A DNA stretch of 44,491 bases from Desulfocapsaceae bacterium (GTDB lineage: Bacteria > Desulfobacterota > Desulfobulbia > Desulfobulbales > Desulfocapsaceae): positions 1 through 44,491 of the forward strand of contig JAUSAB010000051.1 in assembly GCA_030653035.1 (NCBI GenBank), read 5' to 3'. Under the pieces are notes generated by a model. The model made no database searches, had not been told where the DNA came from, and was given only the letters and a program-made list of their open reading frames with translations. Below, piece by piece: positions 18,624-28,063 of the stretch. Each line of letters opens with the position of its first letter. Positions within the stretch are counted from its first letter, which is position 1. A program made the translations under genes and the position numbers.

Positions 18624-20111
18624 ATGACAGAAACACGACTACGCTTTCCGCCGAGTCCAACCGGTTATCTCCATATTGGCGGGGCCCGGACCGCCCTTTT
18701 CAACTGGCTCTATGCAAAAAAAACCGGCGGCAAACTGATCCTGCGCATTGAGGACACGGACACCGAACGTTCCACCCAAGACTCAATCCAGGGTATCCTC
18801 GACGGCCTGAACTGGCTGGGTATTGACTGGGACGAAGGTCCCTATTTCCAAACAGAATTCAGCACCGATCATCTGGCCGCCGCCAACCAGATGCTGGCGG
18901 AAGGGAAAGCCTACAAATGCTTCTGCACCAAAGAAGAGCTTGAGGCCAGAAAAGAAGCGGCCATGGCCGCCAAACAGGAAATGGGCTACAATGGAGCCTG
19001 CCGCAACCTGACTCCTGAACAGGTTGCAGAAAAAGAGTCAGCGGGACTGCCCTTTGTCATCCGCTTCAAGGTGCCTGAACGCAACGGCATGCTCGGTTAT
19101 GACGACAAGGTCCTCGGGCGTATTGAACACAGTTACAACGAGGTTGATGACTTTGTCATTGTCCGCTCCAACGGCAAGCCCCTCTACCTGCTCTGCAATG
19201 TGGTGGATGATATTCGTGACCGGATCACCCATGTGCTTCGCGGCCAGGATCACATGACCAATACCACCCGTCAGGTTCTGCTCTACGAGGCGTTGGGCGC
19301 CCCCATGCCGGTCTTTGCCCATATGCCGCTTACTCTCGACCTGAAAAAAGCCAAGATCTCCAAGCGCAGCCATGGCGAGATCGTCGCCGTTCATTTTTAC
19401 AAAGAACACGGTTTTATCCCCTGGGCCTTCTGCAATTTCCTTGTCCTTCTCGGCTGGTCACCAGGTGACGACACAGAGATCTTTTCCCGCGAGGAACTGA
19501 TTGAGGCTTTTACCCTAGAACGGATCAACAAATCCAACTCCATCTTCAACTACCGCAAGGGAGATGAAAAATTCTTCACCGACCCCAAGGCTATTGCCAT
19601 CAATGAACAGTATCTACGCACCATGGACATTGGAGAGATTGGCGACATGGTCCAGAAAGTCCTCGAGAAAGAAGGTTTATGGAATGCAGCCTATGCCGGT
19701 GAAAAAAAGGAGTGGTACCTGCACACCTTGGCCCTGATTCGCGACCGCTTTCATACCCTCAATGATTTCGCAACCCTTGGTCGCGCCTATTTTGCCGATG
19801 ATTTCCAGGTAGAGCAAAAACCACTTGAGAAAAACTTGCTCAAATTCCCAGACCTCAAGGAATGGCTGCCTCTGCTTGCCGACCGCTATCAAGCCCTTGA
19901 GCAGTTCACGACCGAGGAGACGGAACGGGTGGCGAAAGAGTTGGCCGAGGAGAAGGAAGTTAAACCCGGCGTCATTGTCAATGGCATGCGCACCGTGGTC
20001 ACCGGGCAACTGGCCGGCCCTTCCATGTATGATATCCTTATGACCCTGGGCCGGGACAAGGTAGTTCAACGTCTCCGCAATGTTAACAGGTTCTTTCAAC
20101 AGGCAGATTGA
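18624..20111 (+). CDS. gltX: Glutamyl-tRNA synthetase
   Basis: This class I synthetase charges tRNA-Glu. The 495-residue product starts [20 protein letters not shown], which holds the HIGH-type motif, and has the KMSKS-type motif KISKRSHG near residue 250. An AAGGAG site lies upstream of the ATG. glnS follows 38 bp downstream, so both are likely co-transcribed. Because a GlnRS gene is adjacent, this enzyme is presumably discriminating (tRNA-Glu only), which is an inference. Confidence 0.96.
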   Translation: MTETRLRFPPSPTGYLHIGGARTALFNWLYAKKTGGKLILRIEDTDTERSTQDSIQGILDGLNWLGIDWDEGPYFQTEFSTDHLAAANQMLAEGKAYKCFCTKEELEARKEAAMAAKQEMGYNGACRNLTPEQVAEKESAGLPFVIRFKVPERNGMLGYDDKVLGRIEHSYNEVDDFVIVRSNGKPLYLLCNVVDDIRDRITHVLRGQDHMTNTTRQVLLYEALGAPMPVFAHMPLTLDLKKAKISKRSHGEIVAVHFYKEHGFIPWAFCNFLVLLGWSPGDDTEIFSREELIEAFTLERINKSNSIFNYRKGDEKFFTDPKAIAINEQYLRTMDIGEIGDMVQKVLEKEGLWNAAYAGEKKEWYLHTLALIRDRFHTLNDFATLGRAYFADDFQVEQKPLEKNLLKFPDLKEWLPLLADRYQALEQFTTEETERVAKELAEEKEVKPGVIVNGMRTVVTGQLAGPSMYDILMTLGRDKVVQRLRNVNRFFQQAD

Positions 20112-20149
20112 AAAACAATTCATTTGACAGAGAGCAGGATAAAAAAATC

Positions 20150-21844
20150 ATGACAGACAGCACTGAAAACTCACCCGAAGCAAGGCCTCTGGATTTTATC
20201 CGTCAGATCATTGCCGAAGACCTGCGGACCGGTAAACACCAGCACCCCGTAACCCGTTTTCCGCCTGAGCCCAATGGTTTTCTCCACATTGGACATGCTA
20301 AATCCATCTGCCTCAACTTCGGTATTGCTGTCGAAAACAATAGTCCCTGCCACATGCGCTTTGATGACACCAATCCCAGCAAGGAAGAATCCGCCTATGT
20401 AGAATCAATCAAAAAGGATGTCCAATGGCTGGGCTTTAACTGGGGCCAGAATCTCTTCTACGCCTCCGATTATTTTGACCGGTTGTATGACTATGCCATC
20501 CAACTGATCAAGCTCGGCCGCGCCTACGTATGCGAACTCTCAGCAGAAGAGATCCGGGCCTACCGCGGCACCCTCACCGAACCCGGCAAGGAAAGCCCGT
20601 ATCGGGACCGAACGATTGAGGAAAACCTGGATCTTTTCCAGCGGATGAAAGCGGGTGAATTTGCTGAAGGCAGCCGTGTCCTGCGGGCCAAGATTGACAT
20701 GAATTCCCCCAACCTCAACATGCGCGACCCGGTCATCTACCGGATCCTGAAGGTTGCCCACCATCGTACCGGAGATACATGGTGCATCTATCCCATGTAC
20801 GACTACACCCACTGCCTCTCCGATGCCATTGAAGGGATCACCCACTCCCTCTGTACCCTGGAGTTTGAAGACCACCGCCCTCTTTACGACTGGTGCCTGG
20901 ACACTCTGAAAACAGAATGCCATCCCCGGCAGATTGAATTCGCCCGCCTCAACCTGACCTATACGGTCATGAGCAAACGCAAGATTCTGCAACTGGTGCA
21001 GGGCGGCTACGTTGCCGGCTGGGATGATCCACGCATGCTCACCATCTCCGGCCTCAGGCGGCGTGGTTATCCCGCCGCCGCCATTCGCAAATTCTGCGCT
21101 GATATCGGTATTGGCAAGAGAGAAAGCTGGATCGATATGAGCGTTCTCGAAGGCGCGGTGCGTGATAATCTCAACGAGACAGCACCCCGAGTCATGGCCG
21201 TGCTCAATCCTTTGAAGGTGATCATTGATAATTATCCCGAGGGACAAAGTGAAGAACTCGAGGCCCAGAATCATCCCCAGAGGCCGGAGATGGGCAGCAG
21301 GACAATCCCCTTTTCCCGAGAGATCTACATTGAACGGGAAGATTTTATGGAAGATCCACCCAAAAAATTCTTTCGCCTGGGGCCAGACCGTGAAGTCCGT
21401 CTGCGCTACGGCTATTTTATCCGCTGCGTCTCCGTGGTCAAGGATACTGTCACGGGAGAGATCACGGCGATCCACTGCACCTATGACCCGGAAACACGAG
21501 GCGGTTCCGCCCCCGATAGCCGCAAGGTCAAAGGCACCATTCACTGGGTCTCCGCAGCGCACGCCATTTCGTGTCCGATACGGCTCTATGACCGCCTTTT
21601 CTTGAGCGAAAATCCTGATGCAGACAAAAATGTCGACTTCAAAGAACATCTAAATCCGAACTCTCTGACCACTCTTGACCACTGCATGCTTGAACCATCT
21701 CTGGGCAAAACGCAACCGGGAGAGTCCTTCCAGTTTGAACGAAACGGCTATTTCTGTACCGATCTGATCGATGCTCAGCCAGGCGCCCCAGTCTTCAACC
21801 GTATCGTCACCCTCAAGGATTCCTGGATAAAGACTGACAAATGA
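20150..21844 (+). CDS. glnS: Glutaminyl-tRNA synthetase
   Basis: This class I synthetase charges tRNA-Gln directly. The 564-residue product has the HIGH motif in [20 protein letters not shown] and the KMSKS-type motif VMSKRKIL. Its C-terminal anticodon-binding beta domains fit GlnRS (about 550 residues in E. coli). I chose the ATG at 20150 ([17 protein letters not shown]), with GCAGGA about 11 nt upstream; a TTG at 20108 inside gltX is unlikely. Bacterial GlnRS is considered of eukaryotic origin by lateral transfer. The matching tRNA-Gln gene lies 5 kb away. Confidence 0.96.
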   Translation: MTDSTENSPEARPLDFIRQIIAEDLRTGKHQHPVTRFPPEPNGFLHIGHAKSICLNFGIAVENNSPCHMRFDDTNPSKEESAYVESIKKDVQWLGFNWGQNLFYASDYFDRLYDYAIQLIKLGRAYVCELSAEEIRAYRGTLTEPGKESPYRDRTIEENLDLFQRMKAGEFAEGSRVLRAKIDMNSPNLNMRDPVIYRILKVAHHRTGDTWCIYPMYDYTHCLSDAIEGITHSLCTLEFEDHRPLYDWCLDTLKTECHPRQIEFARLNLTYTVMSKRKILQLVQGGYVAGWDDPRMLTISGLRRRGYPAAAIRKFCADIGIGKRESWIDMSVLEGAVRDNLNETAPRVMAVLNPLKVIIDNYPEGQSEELEAQNHPQRPEMGSRTIPFSREIYIEREDFMEDPPKKFFRLGPDREVRLRYGYFIRCVSVVKDTVTGEITAIHCTYDPETRGGSAPDSRKVKGTIHWVSAAHAISCPIRLYDRLFLSENPDADKNVDFKEHLNPNSLTTLDHCMLEPSLGKTQPGESFQFERNGYFCTDLIDAQPGAPVFNRIVTLKDSWIKTDK

Positions 21845-21960
21845 AACAACGGGGTCGTCAGGCCTCACCTAAAACCAGATAAGAACCTGGCGATTCCACC
21901 CCTGTCATTGTGAAGTCCAGATGAGAGAGGTGTAGTTCTTTGAGTCGATATCCGGTGATA

Positions 21961-23343
21961 TTAGCAGGGAGCAAAACCGGGAGTGCGCGGGAAAGGAATC
22001 ACCTCCCGGATATTGGCCATCCCGGTGACAAACTGCACCAACCGCTCAAAACCAAGGCCAAAACCGGAATGGGGAACCGTACCATAGCGTCGGAGATCAA
22101 GATACCATTCATAACCGCTCGGCTCAATTCCCGCCTGTTGCATCCGGGCCAGCAGGACATCATATCGCTCCTCGCGTTGACTGCCGCCAATAATCTCACC
22201 AATCCCCGGCACCAGGATATCCATGGCCGCCACCGTCCGCCCATCTTCACTGACCCGCATATAAAAGGGTTTGATCGCGGCCGGATAATCAGTGACAATC
22301 AATGGCCGCTGATAAATCGTTTCCGTTAGATAGCGTTCATGCTCTGATTGCAGGTCAATTCCCCATTGCACCGGATAGGTGAAAGATTGCTTTGACTGCA
22401 AAAGTTCCTCTACCGCCTGGGTATAGGTAATATGAGCAAATTCCTGATCAACCACCTGCTGGAGTCTGGCAAGTAACCCCTTGGCAATAAACCGGTCAAA
22501 AAGGGCCAAATCCTCGGCACACTCGGCTAGAACCAGCCGCACAAGATATTTCAACATCTCTTCCGCCACATGCCTGTTTCCCTCCAGATCACAGAAGGCC
22601 ATTTCCGGTTCAACCATCCAAAACTCGGCCAGATGCCTGCTGGTATTAGAATTTTCCGCCCTGAAAGTAGGACCAAAGGTATAGACATTGCCCAGAGCCT
22701 GGGCATAGACCTCGGCCTGCAACTGGCCGCTCACGGTTAGACCGGCAGGGCGACCAAAGAACTCGCCGCCGCTCTCCTCGCCCACTTTGACCTCAGAAGC
22801 ATGAGAGGGAGTAGTTACCTGAAACATCTCGCCCGCACCCTCGCAGTCACTGGTGGTGATGATCGGCGTATGCACCTGGATAAAGCCACGATCCTGAAAA
22901 AAGGTATGCACCCCATAGGACAGCCGGGAACGAACCCGGGCCACCGCCCCCAAGGCATTGGTACGGGGCCGCAGATGGGTAATATTACGCAAAAACTCAA
23001 AAGAATGCTGTTTTTTCTGCAAGGGGTAGGACTCTGGATCGGCCCATCCCAGAACCTGCACCTCGGTGGCCCGCAGCTCAACCGCCTGGCCCTTGGCTGG
23101 TGACTCCTGCAAAATGCCGGTTACCAAAACACTGCAACCAACACTGAGCTTTTTGACCTCATCCCCATAATTGGCCAAAGTCTGATCAGCAATGACCTGG
23201 ATATTGGCCAGACTTGAGCCGTCACCCACCTCAATAAAAGAAAAGCCACTGGCATCCCGTCTGGTTCTCACCCAGCCCGCAACCTGTAGCTGCTCGCCTA
23301 TCTGCGGGGCAGCAAGAACATTCGCTATCCGTTTTTTCATCAA
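21961..23343 (-). CDS. asnS: Asparaginyl-tRNA synthetase
   Basis: This class IIb synthetase charges tRNA-Asn. The 460-residue product begins with the OB-fold anticodon-binding domain ([20 protein letters not shown]). The class II core follows, with motif 2 around [20 protein letters not shown] and motif 3 [13 protein letters not shown]. The ending [13 protein letters not shown] is typical of AsnRS rather than AspRS. It converges with glnS, and I see no strong terminator in the 116 bp between them. Confidence 0.95.
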   Translation of the reverse strand: MMKKRIANVLAAPQIGEQLQVAGWVRTRRDASGFSFIEVGDGSSLANIQVIADQTLANYGDEVKKLSVGCSVLVTGILQESPAKGQAVELRATEVQVLGWADPESYPLQKKQHSFEFLRNITHLRPRTNALGAVARVRSRLSYGVHTFFQDRGFIQVHTPIITTSDCEGAGEMFQVTTPSHASEVKVGEESGGEFFGRPAGLTVSGQLQAEVYAQALGNVYTFGPTFRAENSNTSRHLAEFWMVEPEMAFCDLEGNRHVAEEMLKYLVRLVLAECAEDLALFDRFIAKGLLARLQQVVDQEFAHITYTQAVEELLQSKQSFTYPVQWGIDLQSEHERYLTETIYQRPLIVTDYPAAIKPFYMRVSEDGRTVAAMDILVPGIGEIIGGSQREERYDVLLARMQQAGIEPSGYEWYLDLRRYGTVPHSGFGLGFERLVQFVTGMANIREVIPFPRTPGFAPC

Positions 23344-23430
23344 ACAAACTCTTTTAAATGAGAGGAGTTAAGCCTTCAGCGTTCAGCAGACATGAAAATC
23401 AAACCATTGTCTTCAGGGTACTGAACACCA

Positions 23431-24348
23431 CTAACCAATAGCGGGATATTCCCGGCAGTACAGCACCATTTCCCCCTGACCGGGCAGTTCATCCAAACGT
23501 TTTCCGGTCAACCGGGCAAGATGAGCCCCAACCACCGGACACTTGACAGTCAAAAGAAAGAAAATATCCGCACCTGTTTCGGAAACTGCCTCCGACAATG
23601 TCTCAAAATTCCCCTGACCTTTGGAGAGAATAAGATCGGCCCGCTGAAAGACATGCAAAAACTCAGCCGAGCAACTGGCCAGGGGTGTTCCAGGACATGT
23701 CGTCCCATTAGTAATAATCCGGGCATAGTGATCAAGGCCGCAGTCCATGGCATCCGCAAACAGGGCATCATTAATAATAGGCCCTTCTTTCACCGCCACC
23801 GTCACCTCCAACCCCAGATCGACAAAACAACGAATAACCAGGGAATCATAGACAATCTCACCGCAGTTATCGACAAGGTACAACACACTGGATCTTGCAG
23901 GCAACCGGCTGACCCGCTCCAACAACAGCCGGCTCTCATCAACAGCAAAGGGAATTATTCGAGCCCGCGCCATAGCTGCCCCCACGTCAAAACGGGCCAT
24001 CGCCCCATAATCAATGATATTGCCGGCAATAGCCAGACGCAGAGCGGCAACCAAGGGCACCTCACTCTGCTCAACTTCCCGCAGGAGATCAGGCAGGATG
24101 GCAAGAGCCTGATCATTTGACGCTTTTTTAATAGCCAGATAAGGATCAGCGCAACCGGTGACCTTGGCAATGGCTGCATACACTGCCACCGAATTTTCCG
24201 GTGGAGTCAACGACATCTCCATCTGCGGCAGCAAAGCCGCGACCGTTCGGGCCACATCCAGATGCACGACCTCATCGGTCGTACTGATCCGCGCCACCCG
24301 TAGAGCCTGACCCATAAAACAGGCAAGGCAGTCAACAGAGGTCTTCAT
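23431..24348 (-). CDS. DUF89/ARMT1-like family protein (putative metal-dependent phosphatase)
   Basis: The 305-residue protein has the DUF89 (ARMT1-like) pattern. An N-terminal DCLAC cysteine pair sits at residues 6-10, as in the prokaryotic subfamily. The metal and phosphate site motifs are YLVDNCGEIVYD, KEGPIINDA and LSKGQGNFETL. Other family members are metal-dependent phosphatases proposed to remove damaged phosphometabolites; the substrate here is unknown. Its ATG overlaps the stop of the ttcA-like gene (ATGA), with AGGA upstream, so the two are translationally coupled. Confidence 0.85.
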   Translation of the reverse strand: MKTSVDCLACFMGQALRVARISTTDEVVHLDVARTVAALLPQMEMSLTPPENSVAVYAAIAKVTGCADPYLAIKKASNDQALAILPDLLREVEQSEVPLVAALRLAIAGNIIDYGAMARFDVGAAMARARIIPFAVDESRLLLERVSRLPARSSVLYLVDNCGEIVYDSLVIRCFVDLGLEVTVAVKEGPIINDALFADAMDCGLDHYARIITNGTTCPGTPLASCSAEFLHVFQRADLILSKGQGNFETLSEAVSETGADIFFLLTVKCPVVGAHLARLTGKRLDELPGQGEMVLYCREYPAIG

Positions 24349-25154
24349 AACAGGTATCCTTGCCGCACATTGGCCATGGCAGCAAAAATCGAGGCCTTAA
24401 TCCCTGGATCTTGCTGATAAAGAATAGGCAACATCTTCCGCAGATGATCACGCCGGGTATTCCCGGCCAATGGGCAAAGATTGTCAACCGGTACCAGACC
24501 AAGACTGGCAGCAATATCCTGCACCTCATGTTTTTCAATATAGGCCAGTGGGCGGATAAGGGTCAGCCGGCCGTCAAAAAGGCATTGCCTTGGCACCATG
24601 GTAGAAAGATTACCACTATAGAACATATTCAAAAAAAGGGTCTCAATGAGATCGTCCTTATGATGACCAAACGCGATCTTGTTGCACCCATACTCCTGGG
24701 CCAGATCAAAAAGCTGGTGACGACGCTGGCGGGAACAAAGAAAGCAACTCCACTCGGGCTGGTCTTTATCCCTCCGGGGAACAGGCGACACTGGGTCAGG
24801 GAAGCAAGATGAACCCGAGCCCCCGTCCATGGTTCGCACCTCAGCAAGCTCCCTGGCCTTTTCCACAACCAGAGGGATTCCGAATCGATGCAATTGCCGA
24901 CGTATCTCTTCAACCGGATTTATACCGCCATCACCCTCCCCCCAAAACCCCATATCAATATGGACAACACGCAAGGTGTAATGGATAGGGGCCTTCTTCA
25001 ACCACATCTGCAGCAACCAGGCCAGCACCAGACTATCCACCCCACCGGACACGGCAACCAGCACACAATCACCATGACTGAGCATGGAATAGGCCTGCAT
25101 GGCCTGGCCGATACGCCTGTTGACCTGCCTGGGGAGAATTGTTTCTGATCTCAT
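24345..25154 (-). CDS. TtcA-like tRNA 2-thiolation ATPase (PP-loop)
   Basis: The 269-residue N-type ATP-pyrophosphatase resembles TtcA, which thiolates cytidine 32 of tRNA using a [4Fe-4S] cluster. The PP-loop is SGGVDS (36-41). The cysteine pair CFLC is at 137-140, GHHKDD at 163-168, and a third cysteine at 227 (NLCPLAGN). These three cysteines match the family cluster ligands. Residues about 108-134 form an extra segment rich in Gly, Ser, Pro and charged residues before the CxxC. The first ATG (25154) lies 5 nt after a palindromic repeat and has no visible ribosome binding site, so the true start may be internal (for example Met17). It is coupled to the DUF89 gene. Confidence 0.85.
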   Translation of the reverse strand: MRSETILPRQVNRRIGQAMQAYSMLSHGDCVLVAVSGGVDSLVLAWLLQMWLKKAPIHYTLRVVHIDMGFWGEGDGGINPVEEIRRQLHRFGIPLVVEKARELAEVRTMDGGSGSSCFPDPVSPVPRRDKDQPEWSCFLCSRQRRHQLFDLAQEYGCNKIAFGHHKDDLIETLFLNMFYSGNLSTMVPRQCLFDGRLTLIRPLAYIEKHEVQDIAASLGLVPVDNLCPLAGNTRRDHLRKMLPILYQQDPGIKASIFAAMANVRQGYLL

Positions 25155-25158
25155 TAGA

Positions 25159-25220
25159 AGCTGTTACGAAATAACCATCGCCATGACACTGCTGCCTTGC
25201 TAACCATTTCGTTTACAGCT
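25159..25220. repeat. REP-like palindromic repeat, copy B
   Basis: AGCTGTTACGAAAT (25159-25172) and ATTTCGTTTACAGCT (25206-25220) are inverted arms differing by one inserted base. The copy ends 5 nt upstream of the annotated start of the ttcA-like gene. It shares the GTTACGAAAT core and the following AACCAT with the other copies. Confidence 0.55.
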
Positions 25221-25277
25221 CTCTATACCGGTCACGACAGTTCAATGTTGCGATTATTTTTGCACGACGGCTTGCCA

Positions 25278-25321
25278 TAAAAAATGCCTGCTGAATTTGC
25301 TTCACGCAAAACCAGCAGGCA
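25278..25321 (-). terminator. Intrinsic terminator of the lipoprotein gene
   Basis: On the minus strand TGCCTGCTG pairs with CAGCAGGCA, with an inner TTTTGC/GCAAAT helix and a 5-nt loop, followed by TTTTTT. It lies 40 nt beyond the lipoprotein stop codon. Confidence 0.8.
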
Positions 25322-25360
25322 ACCATAAAACAGGAATAACAAACAACCTGGCAGGGTTTG

Positions 25361-26008
25361 TTATTTTTGAAGATACGGACAGTCAGCCAGACGTTCTTTC
25401 AACCCCTGACGCACCAGCTCTTCTACCGTAATCCATTTAAAACCGCGATTTTTGACCTTGCCGATGGTAAGCAGATTACTTGACAACGCCTCCTGGGTCT
25501 CATCAAAAGAAGCGGCCCAGAGGACCATACCAGTATCTACATGCGTGAGAACCATTTCAAAGGCGGCAGAGGCGGGAGAATTCACCGACAGATCACTTCC
25601 ATCCCGCTCATGAAAACGAGTCACCTTGACCTCAAGAACCGCGTTGGCATTCAGCTTGGCACCAAGTGCCTTCATCTGCGCCAGACGACCGCCAGCCGCA
25701 TCGGTCAGCAAGGCGTCCAGTTGCCCCTCTGTCACCATATGAGCCTTGTTATCCTTCACCAGCTCCGCGCTAATCACCCCATCAACAAACCCGGCCACAC
25801 TTTCAGAAGTTGACGTGCCTTTACGCGCCGAGTTCATAGCCTTTTCAACCATCACTGTTGGCATCACAATAACACCTGTGAGCGGCTGAAGTGTTGCCGT
25901 TTTCTCTTCTGCCTGCTCACCCTTTTTTCCCATACAGGCGGAAAAAAAGACAGAACATAAAAAAGCCACCATCAAGATACTGGTTATTTTCCTCACTCTT
26001 GTTTTCAC
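25361..26008 (-). CDS. Putative lipoprotein of unknown function
   Basis: The product (215 residues from a GTG at 26008) starts with a basic MKTRVRK segment, a hydrophobic stretch and SAC near residue 25. This looks like a lipoprotein signal, although Phe at position -3 of the lipobox is unusual. The mature part has no motif I can name. It alternates helices and strands and includes VIVMPTVMVEKA, ALGAKLNANAVLEVKVTRF and DTGMVLWAASFDE. That is reminiscent of CsgG/LpoB-type periplasmic folds that sense a VLW-type strand, but this is weak. The GTG at 26008 has GAGG about 6 nt upstream; a GTG at 26020 is also open. A terminator follows. Confidence 0.75.
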   Translation of the reverse strand: MKTRVRKITSILMVAFLCSVFFSACMGKKGEQAEEKTATLQPLTGVIVMPTVMVEKAMNSARKGTSTSESVAGFVDGVISAELVKDNKAHMVTEGQLDALLTDAAGGRLAQMKALGAKLNANAVLEVKVTRFHERDGSDLSVNSPASAAFEMVLTHVDTGMVLWAASFDETQEALSSNLLTIGKVKNRGFKWITVEELVRQGLKERLADCPYLQK

Positions 26009-26069
26009 TAATGACCTCACTTAAAATTATACAGACATCTCATAATCCCAAACACCCCTACAACATTTC

Positions 26070-26669
26070 TTACAGCACGCCCTTTGAAGACAAGGCCCCT
26101 GTCACTAAAGGATTTAAGCCAGTGGCCTGAGCCATCGCCCGAGCCAGACCCTTGAAAATCGCCTCTATGATATGATGACTGTTTTCGCCATGCAGTAGAT
26201 CAATATGCAGGCTCACCCCGGCATGTTGAGAAAACGCCCGCATAAACTCAAGGGCCAGGGCAGTATCAAAGGCTCCCAGCTTCTGATCAGGAACTGCAAC
26301 GCCATAGTGCAAAAAAGGTCGATTGGAGAGATCGACCACAACACGTGCCAGTGTCTCATCCATAGGCAGGTAACTCAAACCATACCGGTTTATCTCACAT
26401 TTACCCCCCAAGGCTTTCGCAAAGGCCTGCCCCAGACAGATTCCCACATCCTCCACCGTATGATGGTCATCAACCTCAACATCACCTATTGCCTTGATCT
26501 CAAGATCAAAAAAACCATGCACAGCAAAAAGGGTCAACATGTGATCAAGAAAAGGAACCGCAGTATCTATTTTGGCAATACCAGTCCCGTCAATCAGCAA
26601 GGCCAGCTGAATATCTGTTTCACGGGTAACACGATGAACCAGACCATGCCGTTTTTCCATTGCATTCAT
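26070..26669 (-). CDS. hisB: Imidazoleglycerol-phosphate dehydratase
   Basis: HisB dehydrates imidazoleglycerol phosphate in histidine synthesis. The 199-residue single-domain form carries the duplicated manganese-site motifs DHMLTLFAVHG, DDHHTVEDVGI, QHAGVSLHIDLLHG and ENSHHIIEAIFK. There is no fused phosphatase domain, unlike the E. coli bifunctional form. AGGAAAGAG precedes the ATG. No other his gene is adjacent. Confidence 0.95.
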   Translation of the reverse strand: MNAMEKRHGLVHRVTRETDIQLALLIDGTGIAKIDTAVPFLDHMLTLFAVHGFFDLEIKAIGDVEVDDHHTVEDVGICLGQAFAKALGGKCEINRYGLSYLPMDETLARVVVDLSNRPFLHYGVAVPDQKLGAFDTALALEFMRAFSQHAGVSLHIDLLHGENSHHIIEAIFKGLARAMAQATGLNPLVTGALSSKGVL

Positions 26670-26856
26670 ACTCTTTCCTTACAAAGGAGATTATCCCTGC
26701 CAATGAATTAACACCCAAGCAAGGCTGTTTTCGACCAACAACAAACTCATGATTAGATAATTACTCTATTTATTCTATTCTTTAAAGAGCACCATCTCAT
26801 TTTTTATCTCATCCCATTTTTTTAACAATAGTGACTCAAAACAGAACTCTTTTTTA

Positions 26857-26886
26857 TTGACAAGAGACTCCCAGACTTGTTAGAGT
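26857..26886 (+). promoter_or_regulatory. Candidate sigma70 promoter of tRNA-Gly
   Basis: TTGACA (26857-26862), an 18-bp spacer and TAGAGT (26881-26886) lie 29 nt before the tRNA. The perfect -35 box makes this a good candidate. AT-rich sequence precedes it. Confidence 0.6.
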
Positions 26887-26914
26887 ATTTTCGTTTTTAC
26901 TTTATAGATATCGA

Positions 26915-26989
<75 letters not shown>

Positions 26990-27000
26990 TTAAAGATTCG

Positions 27001-27031
27001 AAAAGGTTCGACACAGTTCGAACCTTTTTTT
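27001..27031 (+). terminator. Intrinsic terminator of tRNA-Gly
   Basis: AAAAGGTTCGA pairs perfectly with TCGAACCTTTT across a 6-nt loop, followed by further T. It lies 12 nt after the tRNA and 35 nt before rplM. Confidence 0.85.
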
Positions 27032-27065
27032 ATTCATTGTACCAATCAGCATTTCGAGGAACACC

Positions 27066-27494
27066 ATGAAAACCTATCTGGCTCCAGTTAACGAGATCGA
27101 AAGAAAATGGTATGTCGTCAATGCCGAAGACAAGGTTCTCGGCCGCCTGGCATCAGAAGTCGCGTCTCGTCTGCGCGGCAAACACAAACCAACTTTTTCC
27201 ACCTTTATCGACAACGGTGATTTCATCATCATCACCAATGCCGACAAAATTAAATTAACTGGAAAGAAATGGGACGACAAAAAATACTACCGTCATACCG
27301 GATGGATGGGCGGGATTAAGGAACAAAACGCCAAAAAATTGTTAGAAGTACACCCAACACACCTCATCTTGAAGGCTGTCAAGGGGATGCTTCCAAAAAA
27401 CAAACTTGGCGATCAACAGCTCAAAAAACTTAAAATTTATGTTGGCAATGAGCATCCACATGCAGCTCAACTGCCTGCTGAATTAGATATTTAA
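27066..27494 (+). CDS. rplM: 50S ribosomal protein L13
   Basis: The 142-residue large-subunit protein has the family motifs KWYVVNAEDKVLGRLAS, TDNGDFIIITNADK-like FIDNGDFIIITNADK, YRHTGWMGG and KAVKGMLPKNKLG. An AGGA site precedes the ATG. It is followed by rpsI after 21 bp, the conserved L13-S9 pair. No promoter is clear between the tRNA terminator and the start, so partial read-through is possible. Confidence 0.96.
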   Translation: MKTYLAPVNEIERKWYVVNAEDKVLGRLASEVASRLRGKHKPTFSTFIDNGDFIIITNADKIKLTGKKWDDKKYYRHTGWMGGIKEQNAKKLLEVHPTHLILKAVKGMLPKNKLGDQQLKKLKIYVGNEHPHAAQLPAELDI

Positions 27495-27515
27495 TTTTTC
27501 GCGGAGAAAGCAACC

Positions 27516-27908
27516 ATGGCTCAAAATCGTTTTTATGCCACAGGGAAAAGAAAAACAGCAGTTGCCAGAGTATGGATTACTCCAGGCAGTGGCAAGGTCA
27601 TTGTCAACACCATGAGCGCGGATGACTATTTCGGTGGCACTTTCAAGACCTACAAAATAGCAACACCCTTCAAGGTAACCGACAATTTTGAAGGCTACGA
27701 TGTTATCGCCACCTTAAAAGGCGGCGGAAAATCTGCTCAGGTAGATGCGTTGACCCATGGAATTTCCAGGGCTCTGCTGCATGTTAATCCTGACAATAGA
27801 TTACCCCTGAAAAAATCAGGCCTTCTGACCCGCGACCCCCGCATGAAAGAGCGGAAAAAATATGGTCAGAAAGGCGCGCGCGCCAAGTTCCAGTTCTCTA
27901 AACGTTAA
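27516..27908 (+). CDS. rpsI: 30S ribosomal protein S9
   Basis: The 130-residue small-subunit protein has FYATGKRKTAVARVW at the start and the C-terminal RDPRMKERKKYGQKGARAKF, ending SKR. This tail reaches the P-site tRNA in known ribosomes. GCGGAG precedes the ATG. It is co-transcribed with rplM, and a strong terminator follows 100 bp later. Confidence 0.96.
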   Translation: MAQNRFYATGKRKTAVARVWITPGSGKVIVNTMSADDYFGGTFKTYKIATPFKVTDNFEGYDVIATLKGGGKSAQVDALTHGISRALLHVNPDNRLPLKKSGLLTRDPRMKERKKYGQKGARAKFQFSKR

Positions 27909-28010
27909 TTATTTTCTCTATTTAACGCCTTCGTTCTTGCTTGAAGGATGATACACTGTTGCTTCAAGTCTGAAGGAACTTGTAACGGAAAGGAAAATCG
28001 CTTTATCAGA

Positions 28011-28041
28011 GGGAATAACAGAACATCTGTTATTCCCTTTT
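28011..28041 (+). terminator. Intrinsic terminator of rplM-rpsI
   Basis: GGGAATAACAGA and TCTGTTATTCCC form a perfect 12-bp stem with an ACA loop, followed by TTTT. It ends 22 nt before argC. Confidence 0.85.
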
Positions 28042-28063
28042 CTCATTTCATCAGGTATCCATC

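Noticed and set aside
20540-21649. Long minus-strand open frame (369 codons)
   Set aside because: It lies wholly opposite glnS, whose plus-strand product has clear synthetase motifs, so it is a shadow frame.
26070-26669. HisB as part of a his operon or as a bifunctional enzyme
   Set aside because: No other his gene is adjacent and the protein has only the dehydratase domain.
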